DNA from: Serratia microhaemolytica | Lineage (GTDB): Bacteria > Pseudomonadota > Gammaproteobacteria > Enterobacterales > Enterobacteriaceae | Reading direction: 5' to 3' | Length of the DNA stretch: 63,473 nucleotides | NCBI RefSeq assembly: GCF_004011885.1 | Contig: NZ_ML137210.1 | Location: 29,475 to 92,947, forward strand | In this document: piece after piece, positions 26,673-36,409 of the stretch | How the letters are laid out: the number at the start of each line of letters is the position of its first letter | Numbering within the stretch: the first letter of the stretch is position 1 | Translations under genes and position numbers: made by a program | Notes under the pieces: model-generated | Seen by the model: the letters and a program-made list of their open reading frames with translations, nothing else | Told to the model about the DNA's origin: nothing | The model's database searches: none

Positions 26673-29600
26673 ATGTTTGAACACTTTGGGAAAAAATCTG
26701 CCACTCCCGCTTTAGCCAAGCGGGAACTGGTGGCAACACAGCAACGGGGAGTTAAAACCGTCGCATGGGCGGTGATTGCCACGCAAGCGCTGTTTCCGCT
26801 GTCACTCTCTTTTACTCCTGCTATTGCAGGCGGTTTTCTTCATTCTGCACCTAACACGGCGACACACAATACCGCCACTATCCCCTATGTATTGGGGCCA
26901 GGTGAGAACGTAAAAACCGTGGCAAAACGCTATGACATCTCGGTTGATGAGTTAAAAAAGCTCAATATCTATCGTAGCTTTGCCAAACCTTTTATGAAAC
27001 TCAGCCAGGGTGACGAACTTGATGTTCCCGCCAAACGGTCACCATTTTCAGCCGATAACGTCACAAAAGCAACGCTGGAAAATCAACTGGCTGGCTATTT
27101 GGTCGGTGGCGCGACACTCTTGTCCAGCGACAATAAGGCTAAATCAGCCGAGCAGATGGCACGCGCCTCTGCCAGCAATGCGTTCAACCAGTCAGCGCAA
27201 GATTGGTTAGGTCGCTTCGGGACTGCACGTATTCAGTTAAATCTGAACGAAGATTATCGGCTTGATGGCAGTGAAGCTGACCTGCTACTGCCACTCCTCG
27301 ATCGCGAGAATAATCTATTATTTACCCAGATTGGGGTACGCAATAAAGACAGCCGAACCACTGTCAACATCGGAGCCGGCTGGCGTCATTTTCAACCACA
27401 GTGGATGTATGGCCTGAACAGCTTTATCGACAGCGACTTAACCGGCCATAACCACCGGTTGGGTATTGGCGCAGAAATAGCGGGTGACTACTTCAAACTC
27501 TCCGCCAACGGCTATGTTGGCTTGACCGACTGGCACCAGTCACGTGATTTTGCCGACTACAACGAACGCCCAGCCAACGGTTATGATATTCGTGCTGAAG
27601 GCTATTGGCCGAGCTACCCACAGCTCGGTGGAAAGTTGATGTTTGAGCACTACTTCGGCCATGAAGTGGCACTGTTTGGTAAAGATAACCGCCAGAAAAA
27701 CCCGTATGCACTGACTGCTGGGCTGAGTTACACCCCAGTTCCGCTGTTGTCGTTTGCAGCAGAGCATCGTATTGGTAAAGGTGGCGAATCAGACAGCCTG
27801 CTATCAATGCAACTGAATTATCGCTTTGGCGACTCCTGGCAATCACATCTTGATCCCGCAGCGGTAGCCGCTAGCCGCACCTTGACCGGCAGCCGTTATG
27901 CACTGGTTGAGCGCAATAACAGCATCGTTCTGGATTATCAAAAACAGCAACTGATCCGCTTGACGCTACCTCAACAGCTCAGCGCTGAAGCCAGTTCAAC
28001 CGTTACAGTAAACACCGCTGTGACGGCAAAATACCGTCTTGATCGTATCGAATGGGATGCAGCTAGCTTAATCGCAGCCGGTGGTAGCATCGTGCAAACA
28101 TCACCACAGATAGCCACGCTAAAACTGCCACCTTATAAACCACAGAACGGCAACAACAGCTACACCTTGAGTGCGGTCGCCTACGACAATCAAGGCAATG
28201 CCTCGCCACGCGCCATCATGCAGATAGAAGTGCTGCCGAGCAAAGCCACCATTCTGGATAACAACCTGAACATCGTCGCCAACAGCGCGGTCAGTAATGG
28301 GATTGATGCCAACCTAGTGACAGTCAAAGTCACTGACATGGATGGTAACCCAGTACCCGAACAGTCGGTCACTTTCAGCGTGAACAATAACGCCAAAGTC
28401 TCGACGCCAGATGCACTCGCTGCACCGACTAAGGCAAAAGCGGCTGTTGTCGCGCAAGTCGCCTCAGCAAGTGCCACCACCCTCACCGATAGCGAAGGTA
28501 TCGCGATTGCGTCGATCACCAACACCACGTCGGGCACCACGCAAGTTACCGTCACCGTCAATCAAACCAGTCGTCAGATAGGTATTGAGTTCATACCAGA
28601 CAGCACTAACCTCAATCAGGCTCAATCGCTGTTAACCAGCTTGCCTGACAGCATTGTCGCCGACGGCCGTGACACCTCTACCCTGACTTTTACCTTGGTC
28701 GATGCTCACAACAACCGAGTATATGGCCAGAACGTGACGTTCAGCAGCTCGTTGCCAACGGTCACTATCAGCCAAGTCACAGACAACGGTGATGGCACTT
28801 ACTCCGCCACACTCAGCAGCACCAGTACCGGACACACTGACATTGGTGTGAATGTTAACGGCAGTGATTTTGCTGAACCAAAGAGCAGCGTAACACTGCT
28901 GGCTGACAGCAATAACCTCAGTGCCGCCAAATCAACACTGGCCAGTGATGTGGCAACACTGGTCGCCAACGGCACCAGTAAAGCCACCCTGACCTTCACC
29001 CTGAAAGATGCCAACGATAACCCGGTAAGTGATCAAGAGATCGCGTTCATTAGCTCACTTGCCAACGTCACGTTCGGCAATGTCACCGATAATCAGGACG
29101 GTACTTATAGCGTGACGCTAAGCGGCACCCAAGCCGGTGATGCCGTGATCACGGTTAACGTCAATGGTAAAGCATTCGCACAACCTCAGGTGAGTATCCC
29201 GTTGACCGCTGACAGTAGCAACCTGAGCATCAACAGCTCGGCACTGACCACTGATACGCCAACACTCATCGCTAATGGCACCAGCAAGGCTACCCTGACC
29301 TTTACGCTGAAGGATGCCAATAACAACCCAGTCACTGGGCAAACCGTGCTATTTAACAGTACATTGGCAAACAGCACCCTCAGTGCCGTCACTGACAATC
29401 TGGATGGAACCTACAGCGCAACGCTCAGCGGCACCCAAGCAGGCAACACCCGCATTAGCGTGAAAGTCAATAATGCGGACTTCGGTAACACCACACTCAA
29501 CGTTGATCTGGAGCTGTTAGCTGACAGCGCAAATCTAAGCACCACTGAGTCAACCCTGACAGCCGATGCAACAACATTAGTGGCTAACGTTAACAGCAAA

Positions 29601-32600
29601 GCCACCCTGACCTTCACCCTGAAGGACGGTAACGGCAACCCGGTTAACGGCCAAACCATCACCTTTAACAGCTCACTGGCGAATGGCAGCTTTGGCACTG
29701 TCACCGACAACCAAGATGGCAGCTACACCACCACCTTCAGCGGTACCAAGGCGGGCGATAGCGTGATCACTGCCAGTGTCAACGGAACTGAGTTTGTTAA
29801 CCCGCAGTTGACTATCACCCTCACGGCAGACGCTGATAATCTCTCTAGCACCCAATCAACGTTGGCAAGCAATGCCACGACGCTGGTTGCTGACGGCAGT
29901 AGCAAAGTGACGCTGACTTTCACCCTGAAGGATAGCAACGATAACCCGGTAAGTGGCGAGACAGTGACCTTCAACAGCTCACTGGCTAACACCACCTTTA
30001 GCACCACCACCGATAACCTGGATGGCACCTATACCGTCACCTTGAGCGGCACCAAAGCCGGTGAGGCCATCGTCACTGCCAACGTGAACGGTAGCGCATT
30101 TAGTGATCCTCAAGTCAGCATCCAACTCACTGCCGACCTCAGTAAGCTCAGTACCACTCAGTCAACACTGAGCAGCGATCTAGCAACACTGGTCGCCAAT
30201 GGCAACAGTAAAGCCACTGTCACCTTTACCTTGATGGATGCCAACAGTAACCCGGTTGCCGACCAAACCGTCACCTTTAGCAGTTCACTCGCCAACACCA
30301 CTTTTGGTACTGTCAGTGACAATAAAGACGGCACCTACACCGCCACCTTCAGTGGAACCAAAGCCGGTGATGCCATCATCACTGCCAACGTGAACAGCAC
30401 CGCCTTTACCACACCACAAGTTAGCGTGAAACTGATCGCCGACAGCAGCACAATCTCTGCGGCCAAAGCGACGCTGACCAGTGACATCGGCACGTTAGTT
30501 GCCAACGGTAATAGCAAAGCGACCTTGACCTTCACGCTGAAGGATGCCAACGACAACCCGGTAAGCGGCCAAACCGTCACCTTCACCAGCTCACTGGCGA
30601 ACAGCAGTTTTACCAGCGTCACCGATAACCAGGACGGCAGCTACACGGTCGCACTGACTGGCACCCAAGCAGGTGATGCGGTGATCACGGCCAAGGTGAA
30701 CGGTAATGCCTTTACCACACCGCAAGTTAGCGTGACATTGATTGGTGACAGCAGCACCCTCTCCACCACTAAGTCAACGCTGCAAAGCAGTGTTACCTCG
30801 TTGATTGCTAACGGCACCAGCAAGGCTACCCTGACCTTTACGTTGAAGGATGCCAATGACAACCCAGTTATCGGTCAAACTGTGTTGTTTAACAGTTCGT
30901 TAGCAGACAGCGTCTTCAGTGCCGTCACCGATAACCAGGATGGTACCTACACCGCTACCCTCAGCGGTACCCGTGCTGGCATAGCCGATATTACAGCCAA
31001 GGTGAACAACAGTAACTTTGCCGAACCGAAACTGAGTATCACACTGCAAGGAGACAGCAGCGCACTGAGCACCACCCTGTCAACCTTAAGCGCAGACAGC
31101 AGCTCAATTGTCGCCGACGGCAAGCGCAAAGCGACCCTGACCTTTACCCTGAGAGACATCAATAGCAACCCAGTTGCAGGTCAAACCATCACCTTTAACA
31201 GCTCACTGGCGAATGGCAGCTTTGGCACTGTCACCGACAACCAAGATGGCAGCTACACCACCACCTTCAGCGGTAGCAAGGCGGGCGATAGCGTGATCAC
31301 TGCCAGTGTCAACGGAACTGAGTTTGTTAACCCGCAGTTGACTATCACCCTCACGGCAGACACTGATAATCTCTCTAGCACCCAATCAACGCTGGTAGCC
31401 GATACCTCAACGCTGGTTGCGACTGGTAGTCAGTACTCGACGTTAACCTTCACCCTGAAGGATGCCAATGACAACCCAGTCAAAGGTCAAACCGTCACCT
31501 TTAGCAGCTCGCTGACAAACAGTAGCTTTAGCGCCACCACCGATAACCTGGATGGCACTTATACAGTGAAATTCAGTGGCACCAAAGCCGGTGATGCCAT
31601 CATCACTGCTAACGTGAACGGTAGCGCATTTAGTGATCCTCAGGTCAGTGTCAAACTGATTGCTGACAGCAGTAAACTAAGCACCACTAACTCAACACTG
31701 AGCAGCGATCTAGCAACACTGGTCGCCAATGGCAACAGTAAAGCCACTGTCACCTTTACCTTGATGGATGCCAACAGTAACCCGGTTGCCGGCCAAACAG
31801 TGACCTTTAGCAGTTCGCTCGCCAACACCACTTTTGGTACTGTCAGTGACAATAAAGACGGCACCTACACCGCCACCTTCAGTGGAACCAAAGCCGGTGA
31901 TGCCATCATCACTGCCAACGTGAACAGCACCGCCTTTACCACACCACAAGTTAGCGTGAAACTGATCGCCGACAGCAGCACAATCTCTGCGGCCAAAGCG
32001 ACGCTGACCAGTGACATCGGCACGTTAGTTGCCAACGGTAGCAGCAAAGCGACCTTGACCTTCACGCTGAAGGATGCCAACGACAACCCAGTAAGCGGCC
32101 AAACCGTCACTTTCACCAGCTCACTGGCGAACAGCAGTTTTGCTAGCGTCACCGATAACCAGGACGGCAGCTACACGGTCGCCTTCACCGGTACCAAAGC
32201 GGGTGATGCGGTGATCACGGCCAAGGTGAACGGTAATGCCTTTACCACACCGCAAGTTAGCGTGAAACTGATTGGTGACAGCAGCACCCTCTCCACCACT
32301 AAGTCAACGCTGCAAAGCAGTGTTACCTCGTTGATTGCTAACGGCACCAACAAGGCTACCCTGACCTTTACGTTGAAGGATGCCAATGACAACCCAGTCA
32401 TCGGTCAAACCGTGCTGTTTAACAGCTCGCTAACCAACAGCGTCTTCAGTACCGTCACCGATAACCAGGATGGTACCTACACCGCTACCCTCAGCGGCAC
32501 CAAGATCGGCGATGCGCTAATCACTGTCAAAGTGAACGGTAATGACCTTGCCAACCAGCAAGTCAGTGTGAAATTGATCGCAGACAGCAGCAATCTCTCG

Positions 32601-34388
32601 AGCACAAAATCGGCGTTAACCAGCGATATCACTACACTGGTCGCTGATGGTAGTAGCAAAGCAACGCTAACCTTCACACTGAAGGACGCCAACGACAACC
32701 CGGTAAGCGGCCAAACCGTGACTTTCACCAGTTCACTGGCGAACAGCAGTTTTGCTAGTGTCACCGATAATCAGAACGGCACCTATACGGTCACCTTCAC
32801 CGGTACCAAAGCGGGTGATGCGGTGATCACTGCCAACGTGAACGGTAATGCCTTTGCCACACCGCAAGTTAGCGTGAAACTGATTGCGGACAGCAGCAAT
32901 CTGTTGATTAGCAACTCGACGTTGACCAGCGATGTAACAACCATCGTCGCTGACGGTAGTAGCAAAGCAACACTCACCTTTAGATTAGGAGATAAATATA
33001 ACAACCCTGTCAGTGGCCAAACTGTGTCATTCATCAGTTCGTTGACCAACACTAAAATCAGTGCTGTGACTGATAACCAAGACGGAACCTATACCGCAAC
33101 GCTCACCGGAACTACGGCGGGTAATACCAATATTGATGTCAAGGTGAACAATTCTAATTTCGCCGCTGGCATCATCCGTGTCAGTGTGCAACTCACCGCA
33201 GACAGCAATAACCTAAGTACTACGCAGTCAACCCTGCAGAGTGATAAGTCTACTGTAATCGTCGACGGTAGCAGCAAGGCGACATTGACCTTCACCCTGA
33301 AGGATGCTAACGGCAACCTGGTTAATGATCAGAGCGTTATCTTGATCAGCTCACTGGCGAGTAGCACAGTAAGTGCGGTGACGAATAACAATGACGGCAC
33401 CTACACTGCAACGCTGACGAGCACCCAACTAGGCAATGCTGATATCACGGTCAAGGTTAACAACAACAGCTTTGCAGTGACTAAAGTAACGGTCACGTTT
33501 ACTGCAGACCTGAGCAGCGCAACACTGACCAGTGACAGCCTGACCGTCACCCAAAATAACGCGATTGCTGACAATCTGACTCAGAACAGCGTGCGCGCCA
33601 ACGTGACCGACAAATATGGCAATCCGGTTGCTGGAGCGACTGTCACCTTCTCTGTCACCAGTGGAGCAACACTGACCGCAGTCAACGGCGGGATCACCGA
33701 TGCATCAGGTAATGCTACCGCCACCTTGACCAGTGCTATATATGGCTCATATACCGTCACGGCAACAGTGAATGGCACCTCACGTACTGCGCTGCTAACC
33801 TTTGCCGATGCTTGGGTAGCCATGTGGATGGTGTTATCTAAGCAAAACGATGCCTTTTCTGTCTATAGTCGTTACCCAAGTATTGGTTACCCTTCAGCAT
33901 CGTTCACGCTAACAGCCGCGATGGATAAAGCTAACAGTGACTACAACTGGAGTAGCTCCCAGAGTTGGGCCACAGTAACCCCTACCGGTGTGGTCACCCT
34001 GGTCAGCAAACCAACCTCCAGTAACAACTCGGTGATCATCAAAGCCACGCCTAAAGCGGGGGGCAAACAAGCCAGATATGAGTTCACCGTGAAAAAGTGG
34101 TTCAACACACCAGGAACATCACAAACTAACATGACACAAGCAATTGCCAGTTCACAATGCGTGAGTCCAGCCAGAGTGCCAAGTATTGAAGAGTTAACCA
34201 ATGCAGGGTCATCAGGTAATGGTAGCAAAGCTGTCATGGGGACACTGTTTGGCGAATGGCAAAAGCCGAGTTCTTGGCACCACAACATATGGTCAACAAC
34301 GAACATCTACACTTACCTAACCACTGGGCAACGTGCAAATTACACCACAGCGGTTGACATTGCGGTAAGTTGCGTGACTGACATCTAA
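26673..34388 (+). CDS. giant invasin/intimin-type inverse autotransporter adhesin
   Basis: 2571 residues. Order of parts: extended signal region with hydrophobic core ending near PAIAGG (~1-54); LysM peptidoglycan-binding domain (~70-121, YVLGPGENVKTVAKRYDIS); inverse-autotransporter beta-barrel (~177-390, with the conserved GRFGTARIQLNL start and NYRFGDSW end); a divergent Ig-like (Big_1) domain (~533-640); 16 regular ~102-residue Big_1 repeats (~641-2278); a final divergent Big_1 (~2279-2378); and a ~190-residue C-terminal domain with two cysteines (SSQCVSP and AVSCVTDI) that could pair as in the lectin-like tip of invasin. It is anchored in the outer membrane with repeats outward, likely for cell or surface attachment. 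It is monocistronic with a perfect terminator. The ligand is unknown. Confidence 0.95.
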   Translation: MFEHFGKKSATPALAKRELVATQQRGVKTVAWAVIATQALFPLSLSFTPAIAGGFLHSAPNTATHNTATIPYVLGPGENVKTVAKRYDISVDELKKLNIYRSFAKPFMKLSQGDELDVPAKRSPFSADNVTKATLENQLAGYLVGGATLLSSDNKAKSAEQMARASASNAFNQSAQDWLGRFGTARIQLNLNEDYRLDGSEADLLLPLLDRENNLLFTQIGVRNKDSRTTVNIGAGWRHFQPQWMYGLNSFIDSDLTGHNHRLGIGAEIAGDYFKLSANGYVGLTDWHQSRDFADYNERPANGYDIRAEGYWPSYPQLGGKLMFEHYFGHEVALFGKDNRQKNPYALTAGLSYTPVPLLSFAAEHRIGKGGESDSLLSMQLNYRFGDSWQSHLDPAAVAASRTLTGSRYALVERNNSIVLDYQKQQLIRLTLPQQLSAEASSTVTVNTAVTAKYRLDRIEWDAASLIAAGGSIVQTSPQIATLKLPPYKPQNGNNSYTLSAVAYDNQGNASPRAIMQIEVLPSKATILDNNLNIVANSAVSNGIDANLVTVKVTDMDGNPVPEQSVTFSVNNNAKVSTPDALAAPTKAKAAVVAQVASASATTLTDSEGIAIASITNTTSGTTQVTVTVNQTSRQIGIEFIPDSTNLNQAQSLLTSLPDSIVADGRDTSTLTFTLVDAHNNRVYGQNVTFSSSLPTVTISQVTDNGDGTYSATLSSTSTGHTDIGVNVNGSDFAEPKSSVTLLADSNNLSAAKSTLASDVATLVANGTSKATLTFTLKDANDNPVSDQEIAFISSLANVTFGNVTDNQDGTYSVTLSGTQAGDAVITVNVNGKAFAQPQVSIPLTADSSNLSINSSALTTDTPTLIANGTSKATLTFTLKDANNNPVTGQTVLFNSTLANSTLSAVTDNLDGTYSATLSGTQAGNTRISVKVNNADFGNTTLNVDLELLADSANLSTTESTLTADATTLVANVNSKATLTFTLKDGNGNPVNGQTITFNSSLANGSFGTVTDNQDGSYTTTFSGTKAGDSVITASVNGTEFVNPQLTITLTADADNLSSTQSTLASNATTLVADGSSKVTLTFTLKDSNDNPVSGETVTFNSSLANTTFSTTTDNLDGTYTVTLSGTKAGEAIVTANVNGSAFSDPQVSIQLTADLSKLSTTQSTLSSDLATLVANGNSKATVTFTLMDANSNPVADQTVTFSSSLANTTFGTVSDNKDGTYTATFSGTKAGDAIITANVNSTAFTTPQVSVKLIADSSTISAAKATLTSDIGTLVANGNSKATLTFTLKDANDNPVSGQTVTFTSSLANSSFTSVTDNQDGSYTVALTGTQAGDAVITAKVNGNAFTTPQVSVTLIGDSSTLSTTKSTLQSSVTSLIANGTSKATLTFTLKDANDNPVIGQTVLFNSSLADSVFSAVTDNQDGTYTATLSGTRAGIADITAKVNNSNFAEPKLSITLQGDSSALSTTLSTLSADSSSIVADGKRKATLTFTLRDINSNPVAGQTITFNSSLANGSFGTVTDNQDGSYTTTFSGSKAGDSVITASVNGTEFVNPQLTITLTADTDNLSSTQSTLVADTSTLVATGSQYSTLTFTLKDANDNPVKGQTVTFSSSLTNSSFSATTDNLDGTYTVKFSGTKAGDAIITANVNGSAFSDPQVSVKLIADSSKLSTTNSTLSSDLATLVANGNSKATVTFTLMDANSNPVAGQTVTFSSSLANTTFGTVSDNKDGTYTATFSGTKAGDAIITANVNSTAFTTPQVSVKLIADSSTISAAKATLTSDIGTLVANGSSKATLTFTLKDANDNPVSGQTVTFTSSLANSSFASVTDNQDGSYTVAFTGTKAGDAVITAKVNGNAFTTPQVSVKLIGDSSTLSTTKSTLQSSVTSLIANGTNKATLTFTLKDANDNPVIGQTVLFNSSLTNSVFSTVTDNQDGTYTATLSGTKIGDALITVKVNGNDLANQQVSVKLIADSSNLSSTKSALTSDITTLVADGSSKATLTFTLKDANDNPVSGQTVTFTSSLANSSFASVTDNQNGTYTVTFTGTKAGDAVITANVNGNAFATPQVSVKLIADSSNLLISNSTLTSDVTTIVADGSSKATLTFRLGDKYNNPVSGQTVSFISSLTNTKISAVTDNQDGTYTATLTGTTAGNTNIDVKVNNSNFAAGIIRVSVQLTADSNNLSTTQSTLQSDKSTVIVDGSSKATLTFTLKDANGNLVNDQSVILISSLASSTVSAVTNNNDGTYTATLTSTQLGNADITVKVNNNSFAVTKVTVTFTADLSSATLTSDSLTVTQNNAIADNLTQNSVRANVTDKYGNPVAGATVTFSVTSGATLTAVNGGITDASGNATATLTSAIYGSYTVTATVNGTSRTALLTFADAWVAMWMVLSKQNDAFSVYSRYPSIGYPSASFTLTAAMDKANSDYNWSSSQSWATVTPTGVVTLVSKPTSSNNSVIIKATPKAGGKQARYEFTVKKWFNTPGTSQTNMTQAIASSQCVSPARVPSIEELTNAGSSGNGSKAVMGTLFGEWQKPSSWHHNIWSTTNIYTYLTTGQRANYTTAVDIAVSCVTDI
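28596..33503 (+). repeat. 16 tandem ~306-bp repeats coding for Ig-like domains
   Basis: Units of 306 bp (two are 312 bp) beginning with an A-D-S-x-x-L-S motif, followed by KATLTFTLKDAN, NPV-GQTV-F-SSL and VTDN-DGTY. Regular boundaries fall at 28902, 29208, 29520, 29826, 30132, 30438, 30744, 31050, 31356, 31662, 31968, 32274, 32580, 32886 and 33198. The flanking first and last Ig-like domains are divergent and not counted. Confidence 0.92.
29652..32500 (+). repeat. segmental duplication of a five-domain block (1530-bp period)
   Basis: Sequence from about 29652 to 30970 recurs nearly unchanged at 31182 to 32500, exactly 1530 bp (five 306-bp units) later; for example GAATGGCAGCTTTGGCACTG at 29681 and 31211. 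The copies are much closer to each other than neighbouring units are, so the block was duplicated recently or homogenised by conversion. Confidence 0.88.
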
Positions 34389-34423
34389 CCACCACAATAA
34401 ACCACTCGGAGATAACACACACC

Positions 34424-34459
34424 AGCCAGTTACCGTACCACACGGTAACTGGCTTTTTT
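34424..34459 (+). terminator. rho-independent terminator of the adhesin gene
   Basis: AGCCAGTTACCGT and ACGGTAACTGGCT form a perfect 13-bp stem with a 5-nt loop, followed directly by TTTTT, 35 bp after the stop codon. Confidence 0.95.
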
Positions 34460-34493
34460 ATTTAGCTTATTTTTAATCACTAACGCAAGTGCC

Positions 34494-35415
34494 AGGCTGT
34501 ATCCCATAATTATTCTTTTTACAATCAAACGCCTATTTTAATCAGAAGAAGTCTTTTACGTGGTTCGTTACGATTTTCCCGATGACGCTTGGACGTTGAT
34601 TTTCTCCTCGTTACCGCCTGAGCGAAGCCTTTTTAAGGCCGATCGTCCTTATCTTGAGCACAGGAAAGTGATGAATGGCCTATTTTGGCTACAGTGTTCA
34701 GGTGCTCCCTAGCGAGACCTTCCTGAACGTTATGGTCACTGGAAAACAATTTACAACCGGTTTAATCGGTGGTCCAAGGCTAGAATAATAAAATCTATTT
34801 TCAATAAATTACCTAAGATACTTGATGCGAAAATGTTGATTGACTGGGATGCTATCGCGTTGGATGACAGTCACATTCGGGCCCTGAAAGCCGCTGCGGG
34901 TGCTAAAAAAACGCCCCTATGAACTCAGTTGTCATGGATTGGGTCGCTCTCGAGGTGGCTTTGGTACCAAAATCCATATGGCGACAGAGAGCACAGGATG
35001 ACCACTGAGTTTTTGTCTGAGTGGTGGACAAGCCCATGAGATCAGATACGCAGAAACGTTGCTTGGCCGGGTTGGGATCATCCGACAAAGTGGGCACCTA
35101 AAGTCGCGGCCTAAAGCGGTGTTGGCTGATAAGGGATACTCAAGTCAGGCATTGCGTAATCGACTGAGAAATAAAGGGATAAGAGCGGTTATTCCTTTTA
35201 AATCAAATGAAAATGCTAGTCAGGATAAACGCCGAAAACTCGATACTCGCTGATACAAAAAGCGTAATGTCGTTCAATGTTGCTTCGCCAAGCTTAAAGA
35301 ACATCGCCGTATCGCTACCCGTTCGGAAAAACAGCCAGAAATTACCTGAGCATGTTGAAACTGGGTGCTATTCGGTTATTTTTAAAGCGATTATCAAATT
35401 AAGGGACACACCCTA
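34494..35415 (+). mobile_element. degenerate IS5-family insertion sequence
   Basis: About 920 bp bounded by imperfect terminal inverted repeats: left GGCTGTATCCCATAATT (34495-34511) and right, read inward on the minus strand, GGGTGTGTCCCTTAATT (35413-35397), 14 of 17 matching. The interior encodes a broken DDE transposase of the IS427-like group. It sits just after the adhesin terminator. Target duplication is not evident, consistent with an old insertion. Confidence 0.8.
34560..35402 (+). pseudogene. IS5-family transposase, inactivated
   Basis: Reading from the GTG at 34560 gives VRYDFPDDAWTLIFSSLPPE, typical of the N-terminal DUF4096-like part. An in-frame TAG then falls in the conserved GAPWRDLPERYG segment (W to stop, ~34711). 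A shift follows the ALDDSHIRAHKAA-like segment near 34910, where frame changes to HELSCHGLGRSRGGFGTKIHMAT, with a further stop and shift around 35000. The rest (GQAHEIRYAETLL, ADKGYSSQALRNRLRNKG, CFAKLKEHRRIATRSEK) is well preserved but again interrupted by a TGA near 35250. At least three lesions, so it is not functional. Confidence 0.85.
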
Positions 35416-35815
35416 ATGCATTATGCCCAGGAGAATACTTCGTCATGATTTACTCTGCCCTACCCCAATGTGGTCATTTTTTGATAGTAACCACTATCCT
35501 GCCACAGGGTACCCTCATCACAAACCTACTGAAAGAGAGCGCTAAAAAACTTAACCCATTGAAAAAATTATGCACTTGGTGTTTTGTTTACCTGCTATCT
35601 GTTTTATATTAACGGCTCAATGGCTGCTGATTTATCATGCGCAGCAGAGGCACGCAAGCTGGCAGCAGTGTGTATTTTTGCAATCAATCACCTAAGCGAC
35701 ACAATGCTAGCAGCAAATTTATTTGTAAATCAGGTACAGAATGTTAGATAACTCTTTATTTAGCTAAAAATACCTTGAATTTATAGAACAATACATTTTA
35801 AGGAGAATTAATAAA
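35416..35815. other. intergenic region between IS remnant and VOC gene
   Basis: 400 bp. A 41-codon hydrophobic open frame from 35571 (MHLVFCLPAICFILTAQW) has no ribosome-binding site or recognisable family and is not called. AGGAG lies upstream of the VOC start at 35816; an AT-rich promoter-like stretch (35740-35800) precedes it. Confidence 0.4.
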
Positions 35816-36169
35816 ATGTCGAATAACAACTTTACCAGTGTATTTTCCGTTCTTCACGTGAATGATTTCGATGCCGCCGTTGAATGGTACGTCAAATGGC
35901 TTGGGCGCAAGCCAGATGTAACACCTGATGAGGGGATCGCCGAATGGCAGCTCACAGAGAATGCCTGGATTCAAGTATCGATGGCTCCAGAGCCAAACCT
36001 TGCTGGTAAATCATTTGTAGTTTGCGGTGTCCGTGACATCGAAGTACAGAGGGCAATTTGTCAAGATGCTGGGGTTAGCACGAGTGAAATACAGGATCTA
36101 GGATTCATCAAACTTGCGCAAATCAGCGATCCCGCCGGAAACACCGTGATGTTTGTCCAAGAAATGTAG
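35816..36169 (+). CDS. VOC (glyoxalase/bleomycin-resistance) superfamily protein
   Basis: 117 residues with AAGGAG a suitable distance before the ATG. The beta-alpha-beta-beta-beta pattern of the vicinal oxygen chelate fold is visible: VFSVLHVNDFDAAVEWYVKWLG at the start and ISDPAGNTVMFVQEM at the end, where the DPxGN-x-V/I signature is typical. One fold repeat pair is present, so it would act as a dimer. Members include dioxygenases, glyoxalases and antibiotic-binding proteins, and the metal-binding residues are not all obvious, so the activity is unknown. It lies alone between an IS remnant and the sulfoglycolysis cluster. Confidence 0.8.
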   Translation: MSNNNFTSVFSVLHVNDFDAAVEWYVKWLGRKPDVTPDEGIAEWQLTENAWIQVSMAPEPNLAGKSFVVCGVRDIEVQRAICQDAGVSTSEIQDLGFIKLAQISDPAGNTVMFVQEM

Positions 36170-36189
36170 CACCAACCGCTCGCCAGGGC

Positions 36190-36340
36190 TAATACCGTCG
36201 GGTGGTACCATTTTAGCCATTAATACTGCTCTTTTCTCCATAGAGTAACGTAATGTTTCTCCGCCGGTTAAAACCCGTTGTTGGTTAAAATGAGCACAGC
36301 CGAGAAGGACAACCGGCCTGACACAAAGAGCAGTTCGCAC
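36190..36340 (-). pseudogene. possible transposase (IS3-type OrfA) fragment
   Basis: On the minus strand, RYSMEKRAVLMAKMVPPDGISPGE resembles the first helix region of OrfA-type transposases (a KRAVLAKMLPP-like start). The match is about 20 residues long and the frame leads nowhere. Weak remnant call. Confidence 0.25.
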
Positions 36341-36375
36341 GACGTTGAGGTAACAAAATAGTCACCTGCTGTGAT

Positions 36376-36399
36376 GGGGCAGCCTAGCTGCACTGCCCC
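36376..36399 (-). terminator. hairpin after yihO, end of sulfoglycolysis operon
   Basis: GGGGCAG and CTGCCCC pair around a 10-nt loop, 11 bp past the yihO stop codon. There is no strong T-run on the minus strand, so termination there is likely but not certain. Confidence 0.5.
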
Positions 36400-36409
36400 G
36401 GAAGAGCGG

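Noticed and set aside
29520..32579. Possible assembly error doubling the adhesin block.
   Set aside because: The two blocks differ at several positions (for example units 5 and 10 in their first halves), so they are distinct copies. A collapsed or expanded count cannot be excluded without reads.
28190..33823. Many minus-strand open frames of 60-120 codons across the adhesin repeats, several nearly identical.
   Set aside because: They are the antisense of the repeated Ig-like coding sequence, have the same period, and lack ribosome-binding sites. They are shadows.
35571..35696. 41-codon hydrophobic open frame.
   Set aside because: No ribosome-binding site, no recognisable family, and the length is within chance expectation.
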